64,000 nt of DNA from Viola odorata. Taxonomy: Eukaryota > Streptophyta > Magnoliopsida > Malpighiales > Violaceae. The DNA lies in contig OY829541.1 of the NCBI GenBank assembly GCA_963691705.1, forward strand, positions 69,473,189 to 69,537,188, given 5' to 3'. Positions within the stretch are counted from its first letter, which is position 1, and every line of letters begins with the position of its first letter. Below, in pieces: positions 12,101 through 22,631 of this stretch. A program made the translations under genes and the position numbers. The notes below the pieces were generated by a model. That model ran no database searches. It was given only the letters and a program-made list of their open reading frames with translations, and was not told the DNA's origin.

Positions 12101-14465
12101 GTCATTACCAGCACAATATTAAGGTCCATTCTAGAGTTACAAGGAACTGTTTTTTCAATAACAGAGTAGGTACCTCCAATTCTAAACAAACACAACACAG
12201 AAATGAAGAATAAAGATGTAGGATACACAATCATAAAACCAACTAATTTCAAACCCTTAAATGAAATGGTATCTTGGATGAGTGCCAGCGTACAAATGGT
12301 ATGGTTATCTGTAGGCCTGCTGATTCCTTAAATGGTAGGCCTCTTTACATCGACAAAGGAAAACACATACAAACAGGAGTTACATGCAACAGAGTAATTT
12401 TTTTTTCTTTCAGGAGTTACGTTTTCTGATTAAGAAAACTGCAGTGCACTACAGAGTGTATGCTGCAGTGACCTCTCGAACTATACAGTTGTAAATAAAA
12501 GAAAATCTCAGCCAGGTTGATAAGAACGGAAAAAAATAAAGGAAACATACGTGCCAAGAAGAGCTTCCATGTCCTCTTCCTCGGCCTGGGAAACGAGTTC
12601 CCTTTCAACACTCACTTTTAACTCACTTTCTGTTGCTGTAGCAGCCACAGGCCCACCAGGCCCTGTTTGTTGAGTAGTTTGTTTGTTAACAGTTGGCGTA
12701 TTTTCCTATATCATATTAATTAGAAAAAAGGTGAGTGCGAGGAACAAGCTATGGAAACTGAAACTGCAATTTTTAGACACCAAACTGGAAGAAGAACACG
12801 GCAATGGCCAGCCTCAAGAAAAGTTAGCAAGCTCCTGACTAGGAAATATTAATATAAAACCGAAAACAGTAAAAGCCTGGTCAACTCAATCTAGTAGATT
12901 CTTCAGTAAGTTATGTCAGTATGAGGACACAGGAAGCATAAACATTAAACTTGACTACCATAGGCTGATAACAGAGATCCTGGCCTCTTCAACATACTAT
13001 AGACAGAGTTAAATGTTTCACAAACACCATTCCAGAGACTATGCTTAATAGTAATGCAAAAATAAGAAAGTAGAAATAGAAAAAAGAAAAGAAAAGGTCA
13101 ATAAAATAAATAAACTGTAAGTAGGAAGAAACATTATACAGCACTTGAAAGATAGAAATGTACGATGCCATCATACACACCTTGGCCCAAAGTGCCATCT
13201 CCACGACATCAATGCCAACAACTTTCGGTAGACGACCAAGCACATCTTTGCATATACTTAAAATGCAAAATAAGAGACGGTTCCTACAAATAAATAAATA
13301 ATAGTCATTAGGAAAGCAAACTCGAGTGCAGGGTTAGCCAACCAACATTGCCAACTGTGTTGTCGTTCCATATTGCAAGTGGAAAAGTGAAAAAAAAAAA
13401 AAAGGAAAAGAAAATGGCATCTCTAATAACAGTTACCTGTCATCAATGTTCCGCATAGTCCATTGTGGAGGAGCTACACTCTGACTTCTGAGGTTATCAA
13501 ATCCCTGCATCACCAAGAGATTAGATACTTCTTATTTAGTTCAAGGCTTCAAGCACTTCTTTAACTCAAGCTCACCGAGCAACAAATCCCATTTATAACA
13601 CACATCTTTCCAAGTAAAAAATGAAGCATTACCAGTGTAAAAGTACATCCACTAGGATCATTAGCTATCACCTCCACCTTTGAAAGATGCTTGAGCTTGT
13701 ATAGTTTCGCCGGCTGCACAGTTAAATAAAACACAAGTTCATGAACGTTACCCACATACCGCAGCATGCAAAAAGCCAAAATCCAGTTTCCAATACACAG
13801 CAGTCTACAAAAAGTGGGTATGTCAAAAGTTTACCTCAAGCACGCCTCCATTTGAATATTTCAACACTCGAAGAAAGGCTTTAGGCCTTTGACCCTTAGA
13901 TTTTGCTGCACAGAACAAAATCCATCATTCATACACTAGAACCTACACGGAATCAAATATCACCGAGTAGTCTAACAAAACAACGTAATGATACCTTAAC
14001 ACAAAAACATTACCAGGATACTAAACCAATACATTACAAAAAGCTGATTTCAGCTGTAATGTTCCAAATTTCAACACAATTACACCATCAACAAATTCCA
14101 GCATAAATTTAATCAAAACCGAAGCTCATTTTTGCTTCTTCGTCTGGGTCGAAGCTAGTAAGGTTGCTAACAATGCGGTAACCAACTTTTCTTTCTGGTA
14201 AGGTGCAATTCAGTTATTTTGTCTGTTAAGAACGAAATGCCAAAGAGGAAAGCTTGAGATTACACGAGACAGAGTGGGGAGTTAACGTACTGGAGAGGGC
14301 GAGAACCCTAGGTTTTGCCATGTGACGGCCTAATTTGCCAGATTTTCCCCAGATCCCGCGGCTCTTGGCGACACGAATGGACAACACGATCTTCTGCTTC
14401 GTTCCTTCGATTGCCGCCTCGCACGCCCTCCTGAGCTCCTCATCGTCGGCGCTGGATTTCGCCAT
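6124..14465 (-). CDS. SEC3A: exocyst complex subunit SEC3 (890 aa, 25 coding exons)
   Basis: SEC3 is the exocyst subunit that marks plasma-membrane sites for tethering of secretory vesicles. Exons (minus strand, 5' to 3'): 14291-14465, 13835-13905, 13633-13713, 13437-13504, 13181-13283, 12551-12705, 11977-12094, 11730-11834, 11492-11593, 11272-11409, 10769-10897, 10616-10696, 10448-10522, 10056-10229, 9808-9964, 9628-9692, 8637-8807, 8444-8523, 7908-7989, 7691-7788, 7495-7603, 7321-7389, 6882-6947, 6712-6801, 6124-6234. All junctions are GT/AG and the sum is 2673 nt. The start [18 protein letters not shown] and the end MRELLASM match the plant SEC3 family, and the length agrees with the roughly 887 aa of Arabidopsis SEC3A. 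Order: N-terminal lipid- and GTPase-binding PH-like region, coiled coil around [17 protein letters not shown], then the long helical Sec3 C-terminal region. An acidic stretch ([14 protein letters not shown]) lies mid-protein. The gene looks intact. Confidence 0.96.
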
Positions 14466-15904
14466 TTTGAAAGACAGGAGAGAGTGATGATGTTCAGGTA
14501 TCGGTTGAAGAGAGAGTATAAGGAGAGATCAGTAAAGCTTTTCCAATTTTTAGATATATGCAGTTATTTTTGCTTTGATTTTCTGTTTATATATTTTGTC
14601 TTTTTATTTTTTCATTCTGCATCTTCATTTCATATTTTTCCCAGGGAGAACGAACGAGCAGTCAAACGATTTTGTTTTCACGTTCCATGGCCACTGTTTT
14701 TGTCGTTTGGCTGGAGGTGTTTACCGGACACGGTGTCCATGTCCTTTTCTCTTTTTAATTTTTATACGGCACTTGTGATTTTATTTTATTCTTTTTATTA
14801 AAACCCGTGATCAAAATGTTTGGGCTGCCATTTTCTGTGTTAGTATGGGCCCGGTGGTCACATTGAGCCTTGCACTAGCCTATCTATACACTAATACTAT
14901 TACTACTAATCTAATCTAATGGGCTCTTTGATCAATCTATCCATACGAAACATATATTATTAGAATTGTGAAGAAAAAATAACAATGTATTATTAATATT
15001 ATTTATATTGATATAAAAAAATGAATTTCACATGTATTTTTCATTATTTGACATTATTAAGTCAATTCTTATTTCTTATATCCGTCCCATTGGCAATTTA
15101 AATGTATCAACTTGATTATAAAATTGAGTCTGTGAATTCCAAGTTGGACCTAATTTTATATCGGTTTACATTTTTCAACTTATTGCTTATGTTATAGACT
15201 TGTCATTGATAAGCAGCCACTGCTACCATAGGATCATTGTATAGTCGTGTTCGGCTCCATAACTCTAGACATCGAGGACTGTAGTCCACGTTGTAGTATA
15301 TGTTTCATTTTTTTCATTTAATTGCTTATAATAATTGTTTCATGTATCATGCCGTACATTTTTTCGTTTAACTCTTACCTAATCTTCCCTTCCATTAGGA
15401 ATCAAGTTCAACTCCTGGGCATCAAATACATTAACGAAAATCATTAACGCACAATTCAGTAGACTACACGTTCTTCGGCCCGAATTCCAAAGACAGCACA
15501 CTTTCCTTCTGCTCTGGTCTTGCCCTTATCCAGTCAAAGGGAGGAGAAAGACATACAAGCAGCCACAAGGCGGACTCCTATTAACCAAACACATGAACTC
15601 CCAACCTTCGAAGCATTGCAACCCGCATGTTCCACAAGCCAGAAGCCCAGAGAATGGTTCCGTACTTGCTTCCTGAGAAGCAGAAAATTCAGAACATGTA
15701 CCTGCGCCTCCTTCAGAACCACCTTATAGTGATTGAAGCATCTCATAGTCGACTCCACTGTATGAGAGGAAAACACCAGGCCTTAAGGAGCACTTCATCT
15801 TGTACAGTTGAACATCAGCTCCAAATAGAATAAATTTTATTCGCATCAGACTCCTCCTTAATCTGGACTGACTCACCTACAAAACTTGTACAGAAAATAG
15901 GAAC
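14466..15904. other. SEC3 promoter side and intergenic sequence
   Basis: The sequence next to 14465 must hold the SEC3 5' UTR and promoter; I cannot fix a TATA box. Beyond about 14.8 kb it is AT-rich. Around 15.5-15.9 kb the composition is more balanced and short open frames occur on both strands (for example VPYLLPEKQKIQNMYLRLLQ on plus, or QARIKEEADAYNVNLVPIF on minus near 15.9 kb). None extends or matches a family I know. It may be the 3' part of the unit described as copy A. Confidence 0.4.
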
Positions 15905-18900
15905 CAAGTTGACATTGTATGCATCAGCCTCCTCCTTTATCCGGGCTTGGAACCGGCTGCGTGCTTACTCATTGCATGGCGCACAGGCGGAGTTACATGC
16001 ATACAAACACAGACAAGCAAAAGCAAAAAGCAACATAACCAGAGCAAGCAATCACACCTCATTATTACAACCCCCATCAAATGCAGCACAACCCAAATAA
16101 CTCACATACATAAAATAATACATCGCTAAAGAAATCAGCAAGTGACTCCACCAGCAAACTAACAACCAGGATTCAACAAGAACAAGAGAACTCCAAAGCT
16201 AAATGCAAATCCAGCAACAACACTTCAATATATCAGTCCTAAAAAAAAAGGATACATTTAAGTCACGCCATGCCAGCATCAAATCAAGTAAACTAGGAAT
16301 CCCAGCTACACGCAACACACAAAACGAACACACAAAGCGAAGTAGCGTTTACAACACCCTAACAATGCACTAACTTATCCACCACAGCATGGGAAAATAG
16401 ATCTGCGGCATCAGATTTAACTAGAAGTTTACCCACAAGTAGCATATACCAATTCCCAACACCCCACGATGGTTCACCTTTCGCCCATACTATGCCAAAA
16501 TAATCTGAAAATTGCTTCACATATATGGAGAACCAAAAGCTAATCCAACACCAGATCCAAGACCAGCAATTCACAAAGGAGTCTCCGTCATGTGGAACAA
16601 ATGGGACCATATAACAAAACTGCAAGCCACTAACAAAACACCAAGGTCCAACGAAATAAAGCAGCAACATGCATTAGGGAAGTTTACTGAACAGAAGTTT
16701 ACAGGAGAACCCAAAATTACTCTGATGCACCATGCCCAATCACAAGAACACCATTTGGTCTAACAGGAGGAACCACTTAACAGCTGCCATAATTAACATT
16801 AGGAACAGCAACCCCAACTTTTCTATAGAACAAACAAGAAGAGCAGAAGCGAACCAAACCAAACGAGTACAGCCGAAGAGAACCAAATCAAACAAGGAAG
16901 AACAGAGCCAATTCCATAAGCATCAGACGCACCGACAAGAAGCACACATCACAGCAGAAGGGAGTATGTACCTACCAGAGAGACTTTACTTAAAAAGCCT
17001 ATGTTAATATCACTCTGCAAGGCACCAAAAGAAGAACTGAAAACAATTCATGCATAGATATAACTCCACAAGGCACCAATAGAAGAACTGAACAAAATAA
17101 CAGAAGAGATGACAGTCACTGTGGCGGCTTGTTTAGAAAATCCCTAACCCATAAAGCTCCCCTTCTGCATCACAACCATTACGAGAACAAGTATTTTGCA
17201 CAAAGTGAGTAGGCCATTAACCACTTTTACAAAATCCAGGAGAACACAACCAAAGCTGACATTTTCTTCAAGCAATGTATTATAAAATACAGTAGTAGAC
17301 CACATTGTCAGAAACTAGATGTAGAATCAGATCGCATAGGAGATAAAGACTAAAGTGTAAAACCAGGTTTAAGGCGCACTCAATCCATTGACCCAGCCCA
17401 TCATTAGAGAAAATCTGTCTGCCTCCGACAAGACAAAACCAAGAGATTGTCGAACAGTAAAGAGAGAAGAAATATGAAAAAGGTCAAGAAACTTCTCACG
17501 CCTTAAATCTCTTCTGCACCACAAACACATGGAGAAAAGATCATGACCATGCCAGTCCTACACAAGGACAAATCCACAAATATTACGAAGAAAAACGCAA
17601 ACAAAAGAGGTATCCTTTATAATGCAATATGCTAAAGACAATCCTGGAAAAGAACAAAAGATCAAATCAATCTAACTGATGATGCATGAAAGAGAACAGA
17701 GATAATTCTGAGAACGGTTAACGGAATTGTTAGTTTGACCCCAGAGACTGTTAAGAACACACGCAAACCCACAAGCCATCTGCACGACCAACAGATACAA
17801 AACCAGAAACAGTGATTGGACAGCTCCTGGAAACACAACCAAACCTCAAATTAATGACTTCTAGGGTCTAGCTGATGTCGGATGTTAAAATTTAGAAACA
17901 GTAAAAAGACAAGTGTAAGAACTTAGAACAGAGTTTAAGACAGTAAGTTTCATTTGCCTCCATGTAAGACCTGCCATTACTGATGAGAATAAACTAGACT
18001 ATTTAGCATATTGCAATATTTAATTAGCATAACAGAAAACAACTTATCCAAAATAGTTAATGGAATTGATGGTTTACCACAAGTGACTGGCGTCAAGAAA
18101 ACTGGGAAATACATACACCCTTCTTCTGCACATCAGTACCAGCACCAGAAAAATTGTAATTGATATGAAGTCATGACCATAACTCACAGAAGACTTCAAA
18201 TTGCGAAAAAAAATAACAGATAACTCAGACAAGAAAGACAAAAGGATCGAGTAAACCGCTTAATCCATTTTAATGCATCTGCCCAAGAGCATATCCTGGA
18301 AACATAACGAAACCACAAATTAATAACTACCAGCTAGCCTTTGCAAGATATTCATGATTCAGAAGTAGAAACAGAAAAATTGAGACAAATGCAAGAACAG
18401 AATTCAGTAGGCAGTCAGATATCCTCATGCAACTGCACCCCCCGTGGGTTGAAAACAGAAAGTTAGAATGCTGTAACCTCGGCCAAGGAAATGGTTAACT
18501 ACAACACAAAAATTGTTGACATCATTTCATGGGCACAATAATTAATTAATAAATAAATAGATAAATTAAGCCAAGGAAAGAGAAGGGACACTATAAGAAT
18601 GGGTAAACTGGATGTGCTCTTTCTATGACGTCCTATACATGATATCCGGAAAGCCAAACCGAGACTGAGATCTTCACTATGATTTTCAAGCTAACACCAT
18701 ATTATGTATTTGAGGGGCCAAAAAAAAGTTAAACGAAAGAAAAATATACGAAACCGAAGAGAAGATTCACAAGAGATGTTCCATACAGATAAAACAACAC
18801 AGGAAAAAGAAGAGGCAAAGAGGAAACCATCTTGTGCACAACATAAAAAGCCGCCTAAAGGAGATTCCCAAGTCACAATCTCAGTTCCTGCAGAACCCAT

Positions 18901-20560
18901 CGTTACAAAATTAGATGGAAAAGAAAGGGTTGCCAAAGAACAAAAAAACCAAAAACAAGGGAGTTAAAGTAAATCATGAAAACCCTACTGCAAACCGAAC
19001 AGAAGCATCAACGCTTAGATGCAGGGCGACCACGCTTGTTAAAAAGTTAAAATATCACCAAAATAAAATGTCTAATTAATTTGAACTAAGGAGCACCAAA
19101 ATAAACTCAAGCATAAGAAAATAGGAGGGATAAACCGGGGAAAGGTAGGCGTGAATTCCCTAGCAATAACTCCCAACTCCCAAGTACGTTCACCGAATTC
19201 TGTAACATTCAAAATCACAAAGCCAATATGCAGCCGGTCTTAAGATCTTAAAAACGATGGGAAAGCAAATACGAAAACAGAACAGGACGGTGATAATTAA
19301 AGACGCGATTCAAGGAAAAAAGCCAGATGTCAAACAAGAAACTCCCTGGTTAGCCTTTCATATCAAGAGGATCCATATAAACACCGAAACTCCGGATAGA
19401 TCTGTACAACCTTAGAACAATCACAAAAAGTTTGGCGGTGATTCAGAAAGAGCTCCAAGAACAAAAACTTAACCACGCTGAAAATACCAGCAAACAAACC
19501 AAACAACTTATCGATTTTGTAACAAGAAGCTGCACGGCAACCACCAGATGATGTTAAATCCAAGAGGAGACTCTAATCCACATAGAAACCACAGGCTAGT
19601 CCTGTCCCGTATATATACCCTGGAAAACAGACATAATCCACAGGACTTCAACCACCAAACCTTCACAACCAGATAATATTATAACGCAAACAGAGAAAAA
19701 GAACCCCTGATTATCAAATCCCTCAAACGCAAAGAAGGAAGCGTGATAAACACAGACGATCAAATCTGCCCTTCTGCATATAACAACTGACTTGGATCAA
19801 CGAATAGAAACAAGAAATCATCAAATCATGCGAAAACTCCAAATCATAACATGAACTGCATAAACCCCTGATCAAATATCAGATCTTCTAAGACGAACAC
19901 AAACACGTAAACAGCACACAGCTAATCCATCCATCGCACCCTCTGCATATAACAGCAAGTAACAGGAGCTAGAAATCAAATCATGCGATAACCGAAGCAG
20001 AAGATGAACAAATAGAAGCGAGAAATCAAATCAAGCAAAAACCGAAACCCATAACCGTAGTAGAAGACATAAAACGAATCGACCAAACCGAAACCCATAA
20101 CCGCGGAGCAGAAGATCGAACCATCTACGAAGAAAAAGGTACCAAAAGTATTATTAAAGGGAAACGATAAGGACTAAGGAAAGGTTTCTAAAGGATAAAG
20201 AGGAGAGGGTTAGAGAAGGGCCACAAAAATTCCGCATCAGCACCGGCGCTATTGAGGATAGAATTTGGATGTAAATATATAGGAAAAATCTGTTGGGATG
20301 GACGGCTGAGGATTTGAGGGTAACAGGTGACGTGTAGGTTTCAGATCGATTTCATTGCAAAAATCTGTTGGGATGGACAGCTGTGGAGTCGGTTATATTT
20401 CTATTTCCAGCCCGGATTTGCGAGTCTCGGGTGAGTAAAAATTATGCCACACGGATAAGCATTCGCAAAAGTCATGACGGAGTGCTGAGCTGGTCAATAA
20501 AAGTGTCCATATGGGCCCACACGCTTTCTTTTTCTTTTTTCTTTTTTCTTTTCTCTTTTT
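15905..20560 (-). repeat. copy A of a duplicated, apparently non-coding locus
   Basis: This block is collinear with 24885-33460 (copy B). Its left edge carries the string gcctcctcctttatccgggc, also found at 24897. Its right edge matches B through 5'-leader-like and promoter-like sequence (ggctgagga, ggtgacgtgtagg, gctgagctggtcaat). In between, corresponding motifs occur in the same order, for example around 17.8-18.3 kb against 25.5-25.8 kb. No long open frame, splice-consistent protein or known RNA was recognised. Minus-strand orientation is inferred from a TATA-like sequence at the right edge and pyrimidine-rich leader sequence below it. It could be a long non-coding RNA gene, the leader and introns of a gene whose exons I cannot recognise, or an old transposable element. 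Confidence 0.6.
20240..20460 (-). promoter_or_regulatory. promoter-like region of copy A
   Basis: On the minus strand a TATA-like tatatattta (about 20263-20273) lies downstream of an ACGT-core element (plus strand ggtgacgtgtagg, about 20326-20338). The same order and motifs occur in copy B at 33.13-33.2 kb. A 19-bp string (atctgttgggatggacggc and its near copy) is duplicated within this region at about 20288 and 20367. Conservation between the two copies is the main support. Confidence 0.45.
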
Positions 20561-20603
20561 ACAATTTGAGACAATTGAGAAGACAGCCCATTGCTATTTA
20601 GTG

Positions 20604-21220
20604 TTGGGAATGTTTTACAAAATATTCGATTTAATCTCTAAAACATTTTAATATTTAATAAAAAATTAATGTTTGTGTAATGTTCAATTAGATTCTTCCA
20701 TGATAAAATCAGACGTGACACGGAATATTTTGTTATTTTTATATTTTTTAAACAAATTCACCACCACCTCCATCATACACACCGTGCCACCTCCATCAAA
20801 CCGCCACGGTACGTTTCCATCGCCGTCTCCATTTCCGCCTCCACCGCCAACGTCTTCGGGCAGGTTTTTTAACACTTGCAAAATTTTAGCCGGTGGCCGG
20901 CTTGGTGGGGTTGGGCCGGTAGGAACACGAGACCAACTTAGGAATTTTGATAAAAGGAAGAAACTCAAGGTAAGGGAGAGGAGTGTGATTTCATGATGAG
21001 AAAGGAAATGGTGGGCAGGGGGATGGAGAAGATTGAAGGAATTTTTTTTGTTAATTTTTTTTTTAAAAAAAAACTTTTTTTTTGTTTTAATGCTTTGATT
21101 CAATTTATTAGATAATATTAAGATAACGACAAGGTTTTACATTAGGGCTTTTATTGAATATTAGCATACGTTAGAGATTTAATCAAACATTTAGTAAAAT
21201 ATTAGGGTACATTTTACCAT
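20604..21220. mobile_element. about 0.6-kb non-autonomous element with TIRs of about 100 bp
   Basis: The left arm (ttttacaaaatattcgattt and onward, about 20612-20690) is the inverse complement of the right arm ending near 21215 (read in reverse, ttttactaaatgtttgatta). Both arms continue through a shared aatctctaa motif. The GC-rich centre (20760-20950) contains simple proline-rich codons on one strand and no transposase. Family is uncertain; the arm length suggests a Mutator-like MITE. Confidence 0.55.
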
Positions 21221-21277
21221 TTACTATTTCGTGACTCTTGCCCATGTTTAATTTATCAACACTATGGTTAAATGATA

Positions 21278-21590
21278 CTCCCTCCGTCTTAATATATTTG
21301 ACGCTGCGAGCCAAAACACAAAAATTAAGAAAAGGAAATTTGGGCAGCAGGGCAGGTGGGGCAGCAAGTGAATAAAACAGAAAAAGGAAACTTGGGCAGC
21401 AGACAACTGCAATGGGCAGCTGCCTCTGTCAGTCCCACTTTGTCCCTATTTATCTCTACCGTTGATCTCTTTTACTTTGATTTTTCAAACTATCATCAAA
21501 TGGCTCCCATCAGTAGACGTGCAGGGCGTCAATTATTTGGGAGTGTTGGTTTTAAGCCTAAGGGCGTCAAATAAAGAATGACGGAGGGAG
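21278..21590. mobile_element. Stowaway-type MITE
   Basis: It starts ctccctccgtcttaatatat and ends with the complementary acggagggag, with TA immediately outside both ends. The ends also share an internal tttgacgc / gcgtcaaa pair. No coding capacity. Confidence 0.85.
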
Positions 21591-21906
21591 TAATAAATTA
21601 AGTGTATTGGGAATAATACTCTTTTTGAGGCTCAATATTTTTTCGAGAGATGACACGCCTGAAAATCAGAAAAGAAAAAGCGTTTACCTAACAACGAAAG
21701 GAAATGAAATATAATAAGGTCAATAATTCACTTATGGACAAAAAGAGGTGAACAATCACAAGTATACTAGGATCTTTCAGACTTGACCTAGATTAACATG
21801 TTCGTGAATTCATAATTTTTTCAATTCAACCGAATTGAACTAGCTGAGTTATTAAAAAAAAACATATAAACGCGCATATCTATATACCATATGACACAGA
21901 AACATA

Positions 21907-22233
21907 CTCCCTCCGGCTTTTTATAATAGACGCGGGCCTATTTTTTGGAAAAATGAAGAAAGGTGGGCCCGCGTCAGAATATAACATTAAAAAATTACTG
22001 TGTTGGTGGGCCCGCGTTAGAAATAAGATTAAAAAATTAAAAAGGTTACTGTGCTGGTGGGGCCCTTGTCAGAAAATAATATTAAAAAATTAAAAAAAAT
22101 ACTGTGTAGTTGGGACCCGCATCAGAAAATAATATTAAAAAATAAAAAAAGGACACGCCGTCTGAGGACGTCAATTAAAACCCAACTCTGTGTTTTACCC
22201 TCCGGGCGTCTATTAATAGAAGGTCGGAGGGAG
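21907..22233. mobile_element. Stowaway-type MITE with an internal tandem array
   Basis: The ends ctccctccggctttttataa and ttaatagaaggtcggaggga are inverted complements flanked by TA. Sub-terminal agacgc / gcgtct continues the pairing. The centre (about 21960-22150) is four degenerate copies of a unit of about 55-58 bp, each with a ggtgggcccgcgtcagaa-like core followed by an A/T run and tactgtg. This is unusual for the family and expands the element. Confidence 0.85.
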
Positions 22234-22631
22234 TAATAACTTTACCATCCAAATCTCATTGTCGTTTATATTGGGGAGGAAAATTAAGTTAAATAATAAA
22301 AAGATTAATTTTTTAGTGTGTGTATGGCTGAGCTCGGATCCGAGCTCAAAGTTCGGTTGGTATCCAAAGATTTATTGACAGAACTTCGATGAGGGGTCAT
22401 GATGTCCGAAAATCTATTCAAAATCTGAAATAATCCCACATAGTCTGAACCCATACCCGCACACAGTTTAGTCATTTTCTCCGGCTCCAACACGGCTGTG
22501 CCACAATGACAACACGACTTGATGTGGATATCAGCCTTCACGAGGAGAGTATTTGTTTCATCTTTACTTTAGCTTTAAAGAGACGGTCAAAGTAAGAGAG
22601 GAGATTTGAGTTAGGAATTAGCAAAGATTTG
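22234..22631. other. short spacer containing a 20-bp palindrome
   Basis: No gene seen. A perfect palindrome, tgagctcggatccgagctca, lies at 22329-22348. The last five bases (ATTTG, 22627-22631) are the target duplication of the next element. Confidence 0.5.

Noticed and set aside
13835..13905. Possible one-base frameshift in SEC3 exon 2
   Set aside because: Recounting showed the exon is 71 nt and reads [12 protein letters not shown] in frame; the gene sums to a multiple of three.
15520..15833. Overlapping plus- and minus-strand frames near 15.5-15.8 kb
   Set aside because: No family match on either strand and no splice-supported extension; may be the 3' part of copy A.
17470..17500. Minus-strand ttcttgaccttt resembles the start of a TAS3 tasiARF
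   Set aside because: Only 11 bases match; the essential gtaagacc part is absent and no flanking miR390 sites were seen.
20673..21103. Overlapping open frames on both strands (107 and 139 codons) with a proline-rich stretch
   Set aside because: They lie inside a TIR element, are low in complexity, and match no family; open on both strands because of base composition.
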